Shown in pieces: positions 11,169 through 23,083 of a DNA stretch of 64,000 nt (its first letter is position 1; each line of letters opens with the position of its first letter). This stretch comes from Lotus japonicus (lineage: Eukaryota > Streptophyta > Magnoliopsida > Fabales > Fabaceae), in the NCBI RefSeq assembly GCF_012489685.1, contig NC_080041.1, positions 25,285,780-25,349,779 of the forward strand, written 5' to 3'. The notes under the pieces are model-generated. The model was given only the letters and a program-made list of their open reading frames with translations, was not told the origin of the DNA and did no database searches. The position numbers and the translations under genes are program-made.

Positions 11169-11884
11169 CATAAATTTTGTACTCCCGGATCACGTGGATT
11201 GGTTGCACAGTTCAAAGAAGCCTTGATTACCGCAGTTTCTGGAAAATTCGTTGATTCCTTGTGTTCCTGAGAAGAATACTTATGGATACTCGGCGTCGAC
11301 GATGTCGTGATTCACCGGAGCGGAGAGGAATCTCACCTCCATGTCGCGTTAGGGTGGAGGAGCGAGTGGTGCGAGCGCGTCGCGAGGAGGCTCAGCACGA
11401 GCAATCGGCTACGTCGCCTCCTCCATCTCCACCTCCACCATCTCCTCCCTCGCCCTCTCCGACACCGTCGCGACCGACTCCACCGTCTCTGCCTTCGCAG
11501 ACAGGATCTCCGGGAAACTCTCCTGCACCAACGAAAAACTTGACTTCGTCGCCACAACTGACGGTCACTCAGCGGGACTGGCGACGCATGATGTGAAGCG
11601 GGATAAAGGCGTTCGCGAGGCGGAAGCAGTTGCCGAATTCGAGCCTTTCTCGGAGGAGGTGCGAGGTGTGACACCCGGGGCCGACGAGGGCGGGGAGTGA
11701 TCGCCGGTGCAGTGAGGCACGGACAAGAAGCGGCTCCTGGCAGGCTTCTAGGCGGAAGGGCACATGAATGAACCGATCTCGCACTCGAACAAGAGGTATT
11801 CCGAGACTGTATAGGTATGAGACTATACTGTTGAGGAGGGCATAAATGATTTGATTGGTACTACTCATAACAACAATCGGGAGC

Positions 11885-11965
11885 CCAACTCATAAAAACT
11901 CCATGGTTAAGTGTGCTTGCCTTGGAGCAATATTGGGATGGGTGACCTCCTTCGAAGTTTTCCCG
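11885..11965 (+). other. 5S rRNA-like segment in the left Cassandra LTR
   Basis: The order AACTCC.TGGTTAAG..TGCTTG...GGATGGGTGACCTCC follows the middle and 3' part of plant 5S rRNA, including the internal-promoter region. The block after GACCTCC is altered (TTCGAAG instead of TGGGAAG). Polymerase III transcription from these boxes is plausible for the family but not shown here. Confidence 0.85.
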
Positions 11966-12349
11966 GGAAGCGCGTAAGTGGGGACAAAACGCACTGAAAA
12001 GACTCGTGTTGTTAGCGTGAGGTCAGTCGTCAAGATCGGGATGTTACAAATGGTATCAAAGCCGGCCTCTCCCAGTACGGTGTGGTTCGGGGACGAACCA
12101 AGTGGAAGTTGGTGGGCCTATGACACCCGGGGCCGACGAGGGATAGGAGTGATCGCCGGTGCAGTGAGGCACGGACAAGGAGCGGCTCCTGGCAGGCTTC
12201 TATGCGGAGGGGCACATGAATGAACCGATCTCGCACCCGAACAAGAGGTATTCCGAGACTATATAGGTATGAGACTATACTGTTGAGGAGGGCATAAATA
12301 ATTTGATTGGTACTACTCATAACAACAAGATGAATCTTCTTTTCGGGAG

Positions 12350-12425
12350 CCCAACTCGTAAAAACTTCATGGTTAAGTGTGCTTTCCTTGGAGCAATATT
12401 GGGATGGGTGACCTCCTGGGAAGTT
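12350..12425 (+). other. 5S rRNA-like segment in the right Cassandra LTR
   Basis: GGATGGGTGACCTCCTGGGA at 12402-12421 matches the plant 5S rRNA 3' region better than the left copy does. A 14-bp extra stretch (near 12328-12341, ATGAATCTTC) precedes it and is absent from the left LTR. Confidence 0.87.
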
Positions 12426-14223
12426 TTCCAGGGAAGCGCGTAAGTGAGGACAAAGCATGCTGAAAAGACTCGTGTTGTTAGCGTGAGGTCAGTCGTCAAG
12501 ATCGGGATGTTACACGAGGAATTGCCATTCCACACAACATGAAGAATCTAGTGTTGGAGTCTTACAGCGGAAGAACAGATCCGAATGATCATCTTCTCTA
12601 CTTCAATAAAAAAATGGTGATCAGTGCGGCATCGGACGCAGTCAAGTGAAGGATGTTTCCCTCAACGTTCAAATGGCAACAATGGCGTGGTTTACGACTT
12701 TGCCTCGCAGCTCCATCGCCAATTTCCGTGACTTTTCATCGAAATTCTTGATTCAATTCTCTGCAAGAAAGGTCAGGAAAGTGATGATCGACGGTTTGTA
12801 CAACCTGCGTCAGTTTGAGGGGGAAACTCTGAAGCAATACATGGCGCGTTATAGAGCCACGTCTGTTAAGATTGAGGACTCCGAGCCACGTGCCTGCGCT
12901 TTGGAATTTAAGAACGGATTGCGGCCTGGCTCACTGAACAACAAACTAAGTAGGAAACTAGCCCGATCTATGGCAGAGATACGTGCACAGGCAAACACGT
13001 GAGGACGATGCGTTCAAATGCAAGCGCGCGGAGAAAGAGGATGATGGCGCTCGTGAGAAACAGGCGGAAAGAGAAAAGCATGGCGAAGAGAAGAGTGAGT
13101 AAATAGGCGCAAGGACAAGAAAGGTAAGTCGGCGGTAAAACCGGCTAAAGAGTAGTTTTACCCGCGGCGGGAGAATTTTGATCGTCGCCGCCTGTGGCAG
13201 CAGCCGGGTTCTCACCGGCGAGAAGAAGAGGACGCGGCGCTCGGCGCGCATTTGATGGATATCCTCTGCGAGGTGAAGGCTACCCACATGGTCAGGGAGT
13301 CCGAGCAAGCGGCACGTCCGCTGCGTACCGGAGTTAACACGACCAAGTGGTGCGAGTACCACCGCTTGGTGGGCCACGACACCGACGATTGCTACACCCT
13401 AAAGAGGGAGATTAAGAAGATGATCATGGCAGGGCGTTTGAAGCAATATGACAGGGGAGGTCACCAACAGGGAGATCACCAGCAGGGTGATCGCCAACAA
13501 GATGATCGCCAAAAGGGAAATCGCCAGCAAACCACGGAGAAGGACCAAAAGGAAAACTTGGCGACCGACAAGCAAGGGGCTGAAGAAACCTTCAACAAGG
13601 AAATGGAACCGGCGATCGGAACCAGGGGTTCGGAGGTGGGGCGACACTCAGGCGGCGATGAAGCGACACGTAAGGGCGGTAAGTTAAATTCAGGAAATCC
13701 CTTTCGGTTTCCAGCACCCTGACATAGTGGTATCAATAGCAGACTTTGAAGGTATCAAGACCCATAAGAATGATCCTATCGTGGTCATGGTAAGGATTAA
13801 CAACTTCAACGTCAGGCGAGTCATTTTGGACCAAGGTAGCTCGGCAGACATCATTTATGGCGACGCATTCGACAAGCTGGGGATGACAGACAAGGACTTG
13901 ACCTCTTACACGGGAACCCTGGTAGGCTTTCCAAGCGAGCAAGTTTGGGTGATGGGATATCTGGACCTTGATACGATCTTTGGTGTCGACGAGAATGCAA
14001 AGGTGCTGCGGGTGAGATACCTAGTTTTGCAGGTGGTAGCTTCCTACAACGTGATCATTGGCCGAAATACATTGAATCGAATGTGTGTTGTGATTTCCAC
14101 AACTCATTTGGTGGTTAAGTACTCACTAAACATCAGAAAGGTCGGAAGGATCACAGTTGACCAGAAGCGGGCCAGAGAGTGCTATAACAACTGTTTGAGC
14201 TTGTATGGGAAAAAGGGGGCTGC

Positions 14224-17124
14224 TGTAACGCCCCAATTTCTCGAGGGTCACTTTAGTAACCTTTTTCCAAAAACGTGTGTAAATTTTCGTTGAAATCAAA
14301 CTTTTCAATAACATTGCTTACAAATAAAATGTAGTAACTTGAGAAGTAGACTTAATAAATCATGTTATTAATAAAATCTTTGGAAGCGTACAATGATTCT
14401 TTCAAATTACAACATAATGATTAAACTAGTGTCCGACCGCCCCCGAGCCAACACAACAAGAAGGTCTCTAGGTTAGGTTCGAACCCTATAAACAAACTCA
14501 GCTCACCCCCAAGTACAGACTCAATTATCATACTCAATACCCGACTCATAGGTCGCGTGCCCTCCAAGGCCTCCTCCAGAGCTCGAATCATATCGCCTCG
14601 CATCCTCTGCTCTCGCCAATCCCATAGCTGAACCATCAGTCGCGCAGTCGATGTCTCGAGCTGTCCACATCAAGCAGATATAGGGTCGCATCTCGACTGA
14701 TCACACGCATGCTTGTTGTCTAGGCGTTAAGCGCCCCAAACAACAAACAGCAAACAAGCAAGGGTCAACTTCTAACACACACACACATCATAAGTAGGGT
14801 ATACTACCCTATCAATCACAAGTTCTTCACTAAGCTAACATTCACAAATATGGGAACTATATTAAGTTCTAAGGTTCACAAGTATAGGGAACTATCTCAT
14901 AATTCTAAGTTTCACAAGTATAGGGAACTGTCTCATAGTTTATTGTTAGTCAATGCTCGTGCACATGCATGCAGACGCTTTGGATATCCATAAGCCAATC
15001 CCTCATGGAAAGGCAGGACGAACACGACTCCACGATCGGGGTTGGACACCTCCAACGCACCACTGCCCAACAGCTTGATGATCGGGGTTGGACCTCTCCA
15101 ACGCACTGCCGTTTCACGTTCGTCCTTTGTTCAGGTCCATCCCCTGAACGTCACCACTGACTAGCCCAATCCAGGTCACCAGCCGTGGCCAACCAAGCCC
15201 AGTCCAGGTCACTTGGCCCACAAATGCATGCCATGCAAGTCAGTCATCTTCACTAGGCCCTAGGCCCATCACGTTCATCTCAAATGAACAAATTATCATA
15301 ACCTAGTAACTTGCATGCATATCGATAAATGTAGCTAACACCCTAGGAACATAGGCATGTTCATAATAATACTAGCTAACATTTATTGCATCACCATCAT
15401 ATAGCATATCTAGTACATACATCATCAATAGTCCTAGCATCATGCTTGCTAACAATCACAATCACAAACAATTTATCTAGGCCGAGGCCGAAGTGCCCTT
15501 ACCTCAAAGGTACGCTTTCCTAGAAGTCCGGGGTTGCTCCTTGAAGCTAGATCTACAGTTGGAAATTTCCAACCAACGAACGGACAGAGTAACGTTACTA
15601 ATCGGACAATCGAATCGATCATAAGCCTATCCCCTTGTTGATCACGAAATTCCCCCCAAAAACCTTGAAAATCCAAAATCATTTCTTTCATAAGATCAAA
15701 CATTCTTTTCTAAAACATTTTGCTTGAAGATCATAAGAACACTTGAAGAACTTTCGAAGAAAAACATAATTTTCGCATAGATTCAATCCTCCCAAGATCA
15801 AAACCTCCTTTATAAAATCCTTTCTTTGAAGGTCATAAGAACAAAATAAGAACATCAAGAACTTCTTTAAGAAAACCCTCAAATAGATAAACATTTCTAA
15901 GCAACTTGATTAAAATCATTCTCTTCTGGATTTGGCAGATCAGCTTAAGCTGCAACCACAGAGCATATTGAGAATGACCTTGCTCAAGGCTTAGAAACTA
16001 ACTAACTAACCTATGAACAAGAAAATAAAAGAAAGACAAGAGAGGGAGAGAGAGCTCACGCAAATGCAGAGGAGAGGAGAGCTCTTGGTGTGAAGAAATG
16101 AGAGGGGGAAATGCTCTATTTATAGTGAGGGGTGAGAGCCAAGCATTAAATGCTTTTCTTTCTCCCCAAGGAGCAGCCCAAACCCACGAAATACTCAGCC
16201 CATATTAGGGTTTCTAGAACTTTCCAAGCTCCCCATATTCAACCCTCAAATTTAGGTTTATTTCCTAATTAAACCCTTAAGAAAATAGCATTTAAATCCC
16301 TAATCATTTAAAATAAATAAATCTGAATCACATGGGTTTTCAATCAGATTTGGAGAGATCCCTGAAAGTTTAAAAAAAATTAGAAATTAATCCCCCATCA
16401 ATTCCTTCATAAAACCAAGCTAAAAAGGAAATTATTTGCAAAATTATTTCCTTTTCATCCTCTACTAGGTTTGGCCGACCACACACACCTCATGCTCAGA
16501 TTTTTCACCGAAATTTTTTAAAATAATAATTTAAATAAAAACCCCAAAATAATTAATGCATTAAATGCACAATTTCCCTCCTAAATGCACCCAAAACTTC
16601 AATTTTAAAATAAAAAATCCTCATCAATAATTTTTGGCTCCAAAAATTCGTGCACCAGCTCCATGATGCCTCAAAAATATTTTCAGAATTAATTTTGATA
16701 TTAAACCATAGGTTAAAATTATTTAAATGCATTTTATTTAAATAAAACCCCATTTTATTTAAATAAAACCTTCAAAAATAAAACCAAGGAATATTCTCTC
16801 CTAGAGTATTCTTAAAATCATGCCCAGCACCTCCCCATAAGGTGTGGCCCACGAAATCATCCTCGTCGACTCGATTCGCCAACTCATCGCTGCCGTCAGG
16901 TTGATTTTGACCTAAAAGTCGCTGTCGCCGAACCCTAGCAATATTATAGTCAAAATGATCGTATCGTCGGGCTCATCAATGTCTAGAGGTTTCTAGGACT
17001 TGATATTGCTTCTAACAATTAATCACCTTTTTAAAAGGCATAATATCACATATAGCACAAGCAATTCACAAAATATTATTTAATATTATTATTAAAATAA
17101 TATGCCCTAAAATGGGGTCTTACA
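14224..17124 (-). repeat. 3' LTR of the long-LTR gypsy element
   Basis: It is 2901 bp, with a minus-strand TATA box CTATAAATAGAG near 16117-16127. Compared with the right copy it lacks about 40 bp near 16400 and a GTCGTTGT segment near 14657. Short frames on both strands have no similarity I recognise. Confidence 0.9.
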
Positions 17125-17690
17125 ATAACACCCTCCTTAAAATAGTTTCGTCATCGAAACTACTATAGAAAGAAACACCACGTCTCCAATGCGAACTCTG
17201 ATACTTTCCACGAATTTTTCAGTCGTCTCAACACATAGGTTATTGTCCTTAGTCTCATCTTTCCCGTCTTCATGTGACATCTCTAGTTGTCTGGTTCCAC
17301 ATCGTTTCCACAAAGGGAATCCGTCTCTCCTTAACGTTCGTTTCATAGTCCAACACCAACTATCATTCCGATCACCATTTTCCAATATTAAGTTGATCAG
17401 GCTCAATATCCAAAAGATGGCAATTAGAAAAATAACTGGTAAGGATGTTCGATTTACTCACATTACATTGTCTATAACCTAGACACTCGTCGTAGAACCT
17501 TACGAAACTCTCCCGTAAGAGCACGACCTAGACTGCCTCATTACAGTCACACAAAAACAACAAAAGTTTAAGTCAAACAGGTGTTATGCTCACGCTGGTA
17601 CACGCTGGTCGGCGTCCCGTCCAGGTGATCCAGATGCAACATCAACAGCTCAGACACGGGAAAACAAACTTTCCGGACACCGAGGTCAAA

Positions 17691-18010
17691 GGTTCCATCC
17701 ACCAGTTCCCTCGTTCGGTGGTTCCATCCACCACCTAGCCCTTCGACGGTTCCATCCACCATCTAGTTTGTCCGATTCATGGTTCCATCCACCATATATC
17801 ATCATTGGTTCCATCCACCAATCCCGTTTTTCCTGATGGTTCCATCCACCATCTTGGTCTGACCAATGGTTCCATCCACCATTCCTGCTCAAATGATGGT
17901 TCCATCCACCATCTCATCGATCTGACAGTTCCATCCACCATCCCGATCGATGCACTCCGATCATTGGCTCCATCCGCCATCCTTCCTTAGCTGACGGTTC
18001 CTTCCACCAT
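17691..18010. repeat. Minisatellite: 11 spaced copies of GGTTCCATCCACCA
   Basis: A 14-bp core recurs at 17691, 17720, 17748, 17781, 17807, 17838, 17868, 17898, 17927, 17966 and 17996. Spacing is 26-39 bp, mostly 28-31. The cores are nearly invariant until the last two, which are degenerate, while the bases between them differ from copy to copy. Minus-strand frames read WWMEP and GGWNH repeats as a result. Confidence 0.92.
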
Positions 18011-19151
18011 CTCCGCTAAGCGAGGATAATCGAGAGTGTATCACAAACACACAAGATATCACAAAAACTCAGGAAAGACATTGACTCGATCAATGTGCTT
18101 TCTCGCTCTATGACTCCATAATGAGCCGTTAACACACCAAGTTACATAACACACATTAGGCACAAACAATTCACATAAAATAATACTAAATTTCATTTAT
18201 TTGACAGAGTCTGACACAGTACCACCCTCCTTAAAATAGTTTCCTCCTTGGAACTACCGAGAAAAGGCACACCATGCTTCCGTTGCGTACTCTGATACTT
18301 CTCGAAACCCGACATTCTATTCTTGTGTTGACTCCTCAACTGTCTCAACGCATAGGAGACTGCCTTCTTTTGTTGTATCATCACACAACCAAGTCCATAG
18401 TGAGAAGCATCATAGTAAATTTCAAAAGGTTAATCTGCTCTTGGAAACGCTAACACTGGCACGGTCGTCAAGCACTTGTTCGGATCTATGAAACTAGCCT
18501 TGTACATCTCTGTCCAAGCGAACAGTTGGTTCTTTCGGGTCAGTCGTGTCAAAGGTCACGTCAACCTTGTTTAGCTAGTGGTAGTGGACACAAAATCTCG
18601 ATGTGGTCAGACGTGTCCCACTTGGAGCGTTCATTCCAACCTCGATCTTCGGTAAGCGACAACCCTTAGTTAAAGCATACTTTTAAATCTTCCTTGCAGA
18701 TGTCGGCATGTCGATCCAATTTTCCACACTTAAAGCAAGCTACGTCCTTCCATCGAGCTTGGTTCCCTTGGCCGCCATGAGATACATCATTCTAGGTTGC
18801 TTCTGCCTTTAGTGCCTTGCAATCCCTCGCCAGGCGTCCTGGCTTGTTGTAGCTCAGCATTTGAGCCATAGTGAACTTCATAAGGGTCGCTTGCTAATGG
18901 CCTAAGTCAACTGTGTGTTAGATGGATTGTGTCGTGGAGGTATCTTTCAACTTTCACGAGTTCCTCATCTAAGTTTATAGTCCACAAAACACCCAATAAG
19001 GCTAAGCACTCCAAGGGTTCAACATCACGACAATGATGCTCCAGACAATCTCACAAGTCAAGCAAACATCTTAGCAAACAATTTCTACCCAACTCTCTCG
19101 AACACGACTCTTAGGGACTACTAACCCAAAGCTCTGGTTTTCTCAACCAAA

Positions 19152-19163
19152 GCTCTGATACCA
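19152..19163 (-). other. Primer-binding site of the long-LTR element
   Basis: The minus strand reads TGGTATCAGAGC, complementary to the 3' end of initiator tRNA-Met, three bases from the LTR edge. It fixes the element's orientation as minus. Confidence 0.9.
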
Positions 19164-19166
19164 CAA

Positions 19167-22100
19167 TGTAACGCCCCAATTTCTCGAGGGTCACTTTAGT
19201 AACCTTTTTCCAAAAACGTGTGTAAATTTTCGTTGAAATAAAACTTTTCAATAACATTGCTTACAAATAAAATGTAGTAACTTGAGAAGTAGACTTAATA
19301 AATCATGTTATTAATAAAATCTTTGGAAGCGTACAATGATTCTTTCAAATTACAACATAATGATTAAACTAGTGTTCGACCGCCCCCGAGCCAACACAAC
19401 AAGAAGGTCTCTAGGTTAGGTTCGAACCCTATAAACAAACTCAGCTCACCCCAGAGTACAGACTCAATTATCACACTCAATACCCGACTCATAGGTCGCG
19501 TGCCCTCCAAGGCCTCCTCCAGAGCTCGAATCATATCGCCTCGCATCCTCTGCTCTCGCCAATCCCATAGCTGAACCATCAGTCGCGCAGTCGATGTCTC
19601 GAGCCTTGTCGTTGTCCACATCAAGCAGATATAGGGTCGCATCTCGACTGATCACACGCATGCTTGTTGTCTAGGCGTTAAGCGCCCCAAACAACAAACA
19701 GCAAACAAGCAAGGGTCAACTTCTAACACACACACATCATAAGTAGGGTATACTACCCTATCAATCACAAGTTCTTCACTAAGCTAACATTCACAAATAT
19801 GGGAACTATATTAAGTTCTAAGGTTCACAAGTATAGGGAACTATCTCATAATTCTAAGTTTCACATGTATAGGGAACTGTCTCATAGTTTATTGTTAGTC
19901 AATGCTCGTGCACATGCATGCAGACGCTTTGGATATCCATAAGCCAATCCCTCATGGAAAGGCAGGACGAACACGACTCCACGATCGGGGTTGGACACCT
20001 CCAACGCACCACTGCCCAACAGCTTGATGATCGGGGTTGGACCTCTCCAACGCACTACTGTTTCACGTTCGTCCTTTGTTCAGGTCCATCCCCTGAACGT
20101 CACCACTGACTAGCCCAATCCAGGTCACCAGCCGTGGCCAACCAAGCCCATTCCAGGTCACTTGGCCCACAAATGCATGCCATGCAAGTCAGTCATCTTC
20201 ACTAGGCCCTAGGCCCGTCACGTTCATCTCATATGAACAAATTATCATAACATAGTAACTTGCATGCATATCGATAAATGTAGCTAACACCCTAGGCACA
20301 TAGGCATGTTCGTAATAATACTAGCTAACATTTATTGCATCACCATCATATAGCATATCTAGTACATACATCATCAATAGTCCTAGCATCATGCTTGCTA
20401 ACAATCACAATCACAAACAATTTATCTAGGCCGAGGCCGAAGTGCGCTTACCTCAAAGGTACGCTTTCCTAGAAGTCCGGGGTTGCTCCTTGAAGCTAGA
20501 TCTACAGTTGGAAATTTCCTACCAACGAACGGACAGAGTAACGTTACTAATCGGACAATCGAATCGATCATAAGCCTATTCCCTTGTTGATCACGAAATT
20601 CCCCCCAAAAACCTTGAAAATCCAAAATCATTTCTTTCATAAGATCAAACACTCTTTTGTAAAACATTTTGCTTGAAGATCATAAGAACACTTGAAGAAC
20701 TTTCGAAGAAAAACATAATTTTCGCATAGATTCAATCCTCCCAAGATCAAAACCTCCTTTATAAAATCCTTTCTTTGAAGGTCATAAGAACAAAATAAGA
20801 ACATCAAGAACTTCTTTAAGAAAACCCTCAAATAGATAAACATTTCTAAGCAACTTGATTAAAATCATTCTCTTCTGGATTTGGCAGATCAGCTTAAGTT
20901 GCAACCACAGAGCATATTGAGAATGACCTTGCTCAAGGCTTAGAAACTAACTAACTAACCTATGAACAAGAAAATAAAAGAAAGACAAGAGAGGGAGAGA
21001 GAGCTCACGCAAATGCAGAGGAGAGGAGAGCTCTTGGTGTGAAGAAATGAGAGGGGGAAATGCTCTATTTATAGTGAGGGGTGAGAGCCAAGCATTAAAT
21101 GCTTTTCTTTCTCCCCAAGGAGCAGCCCAAACCCACGAAATACTCAGCCCATATTAGGGTTTCTAGAGCTTTCCAAGCTCCCCATATTCAGCCCTCAAAT
21201 TTAGGTTTATTTCCTAATTAAACCCTTAAGAAAATAGCATTTAAATCCCTAATCATTTAAAATAAATAAATCTGAATCACAAGGGTTTTCAATCAGATTT
21301 GGAGAGATCCCTGAAAGTTTAAAAAAAATTAGAAATTAATCCCCCATCAATTAGAAAGTCAAAGAATCAAATCCTTAATATCTCTCCTTCATAAAACCAA
21401 GCTAAAAAGGAAATTATTTGCAAAATTATTTCCTTTTCATCCTCTACTAGGTTTGGCCGACCACACACACCTCATGCATAGATTTTTCACCAAAATTTTT
21501 TAAAATAATAATTTAAATAAAAACCCCAAAATAATTAATGCATTAAATGCACAATTTCCCTCCTAAATGCACCCAAAACTTCAATTTTAAAATCAAAAAT
21601 CCTCATCAATAACTTTTGGCTCCAAAAATTCGTGCACCAGCTCCATGATGCCTCAAAAATATTTTCAGAATTAATTTTGATATTAAACCATAGGTTAAAA
21701 TTATTTAAATGCATTTTATTTAGGCTTAAAAGCACATTTGGTCCCCCACGAATGCGAATCGTGCAAAATGAGTCCCTAAACTTTAAAAATAGCATTCTTA
21801 GTCCCCGATGTTACCCTCCGTTTGCAATTATAGTTTTCCGTCTATAAACTAACGGCATCTGTTAAAAAAGTTGATTAAAAAATAAAAGAAAAAAAACCCA
21901 GAAACATGATGAACTCGGTCATCTTCTTCATCATAAACCAGAAAAACCCAAAAATCAAAACCCTCCAACTTCTCCACCTCTCCCTGATTGATCTTCATAC
22001 TGGATCTAGAAGGAAGGGAAAAGGTTGAATCTGGATCTGGAAGAAAGGGAAAAGGTCGAAATCTAGATATGCAAGGATTGGTGGTTATCTTCATGTTGGT

Positions 22101-23078
22101 TGCATAGAAATGTTACGGGAAAGTGAAGTATTGGTCGAACAAAATTGGAAAGAATGGAAGTGTTGTTGAGGGGTTGGGATCTTGTTTTGGGTAGACTAAA
22201 ATTAGGGACAATGAAGTGATATAATGTTTTCAGTTAGTGGGGGAAAAGGCTAGAAAGAGGGGTTGATGCATTTGTTTTGCCGTGAGGGAAGAAGAAAGGA
22301 AGATGGGGCTGGGTATTTAGTCTCTTGATGGAAAGAAAATGAGAAAGAGCATGAGATAAGGATGAGAGGAAGGTCTTGTGAAGCGGAGAGGTTGAGTATT
22401 TTTTCTTGTTAGTTGCAGATTAAATGTAAGGTTCTATATTCTGGGTTTGGGAGATGAATTTGATGAAGAAGATGAAGAAGAGGGGCATGTGCAAGGCACA
22501 TGCGTGCCTTTTCACTTATTAACCTTCTTCTCTCTCCTCCAAGTCATTTAAAAAAATCCACGTAGGAAAAAACCGTTTAAAATCTAACAGAAGGACTAAC
22601 TGTGGTAACGGGAGAAAACGTAGGGGACAGAGAATGCTAAAAAAATAGTTTAGGGACTCATTTTGCACAATTCGCATTCGTGGGGGACCAAATGTGATAT
22701 TAAGCCTTTTATTTAAATAAAACCTTCAAAAATAAAACCAAGGAATATTCTCTCCTAGAATATTCTTAAAATCATGGCCAGCACCTCCCCATAAGGTGTG
22801 GCCCACGAAATCGTCCTCGTCGACTCGATTCGCCAACTCATCGCTGCCGTCAGGTTGATTTTGACCTAAAAGTTGCTGTCGCCGAACCCTAGCAATATTA
22901 TAGTCAAAATGATCGTATCGTCGGGCTCATCAATGTCTAGAGGTTTCTAGGACTTGATATTTCTTCTAACAAGTAATCACCTTTTTAAAAGGCATAATAT
23001 CACATATAGCACAAGCAATTCACAAAATATTATTTAATATTATTATTAAAATAATATGCCCTAAAACGGGGTCTTACA
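19167..23078 (-). repeat. 5' LTR of the long-LTR gypsy element, split by a MULE
   Basis: It is colinear with 14224-17124 on both sides of the 984-bp insertion at 21723-22706. The minus-strand TATA box is near 21068-21077. Confidence 0.9.
21723..22706. mobile_element. Non-autonomous Mutator-like element (984 bp)
   Basis: Long terminal inverted repeats (about 90 bp) start GGCTTAAAAGCACATTTGG at the left and appear in reverse complement at the right, ending CACAT..ATTAAGCC. The 9-bp target duplication TTTTATTTA is perfect (21714-21722, 22707-22715). TIR length and 9-bp duplication identify the Mutator superfamily. The interior (GAAGAAGATGAAG-rich, no long frame) shows no transposase and no recognisable captured gene. 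Confidence 0.93.
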
Positions 23079-23083
23079 GCTGC

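Larger units (their letters stand above)
11667..12514 (+). mobile_element. Cassandra TRIM retrotransposon (848 bp)
   Basis: Two LTRs (11667-12048, 382 bp; 12119-12514, 396 bp) flank only 70 bp. The left LTR begins TGTGACACCCGGGGCC and both end GATCGGGATGTTACA. The right copy begins TATGACACC, a G-to-A change in the terminal TG. The internal DNA has a PBS TGGTATCAAAGCC (12051, initiator tRNA-Met type) and a purine-rich tract GGAAGTTGGTGGG before the 3' LTR. The target duplication CGAGG is perfect (11662-11666, 12515-12519). Both LTRs carry 5S rRNA-like sequence, the defining trait of the Cassandra family. It has no coding capacity and needs proteins from another element. Confidence 0.93.
11282..14218 (+). 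pseudogene. gag-protease relic of Tat element N, with a Cassandra insertion
   Basis: The ATG at 11282 opens MDTRRRR followed by a Pro/Ser-rich stretch, as in the element 3 gag. A stop follows RDWRRMM at about 11596. After the TRIM, gag resumes near 12520 with VISAASDAVK, AWFTTLPRSSIANF and YNLRQFEGETLKQYMARY. Another frame break follows AQANT (13000), and a zinc knuckle WCEYHRLVGHDTDDC lies near 13350-13394. A Gln/Gly-rich tail of GDHQQGD-type repeats spans 13450-13530. The protease, ADFEGIKTH then VILDQGSSADIIYG, occupies 13740-14210. At least four frame breaks make it non-functional. Confidence 0.85.
17125..19166 (-). pseudogene. Internal region with gag zinc-knuckle relic
   Basis: On the minus strand near 18730-18680 the sequence reads DVACFKCGKLDRHADIC, a CCHC-type knuckle in which the histidine is shifted by one position. 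No long frame surrounds it. The segments at 17125-17180 and 18225-18260 share CACCCTCCTTAAAATAGTTTC, so the purine-tract region is present twice, about 1.1 kb apart, with the minisatellite between the copies. Protease, RT and integrase are absent. Confidence 0.6.
14224..23078 (-). mobile_element. Non-autonomous long-LTR gypsy element (8855 bp, minus strand)
   Basis: LTRs at 14224-17124 (2901 bp) and 19167-23078 (3912 bp, or about 2.9 kb without its MULE) share TGTAACGCCCC and GGGGTCTTACA ends. The 5-bp target duplication GCTGC is perfect (14219-14223, 23079-23083). Reading the minus strand, the 5' LTR is followed by TTG and the PBS TGGTATCAGAGC (19163-19152, initiator tRNA-Met), and a purine-rich AAGGAGGGTG precedes the 3' LTR near 17137. 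The interior is only about 2 kb and holds a gag zinc-knuckle relic and a minisatellite but no pol. The LTRs are near-identical by eye, so insertion is fairly recent. Assignment to a chromovirus (Tekay-like) group rests on LTR size and ends. Confidence 0.9.

Noticed and set aside
11885..11965. A true 5S rRNA gene
   Set aside because: Only the middle and 3' part is present, it is repeated in both LTRs, and it lies inside TG..CA ends with target duplication: it belongs to the Cassandra element.
17691..18010. CRISPR array
   Set aside because: The repeat/spacer look is striking, but repeats are 14 bp, spacers 12-25 bp, the host is a plant and there are no cas genes. It is treated as a minisatellite inside a retroelement.
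18193..18384. 63-codon minus-strand frame inside the long-LTR element
   Set aside because: It could be a gag scrap, but no gag motif is visible and the frame is short, so it is not called as a separate gene.
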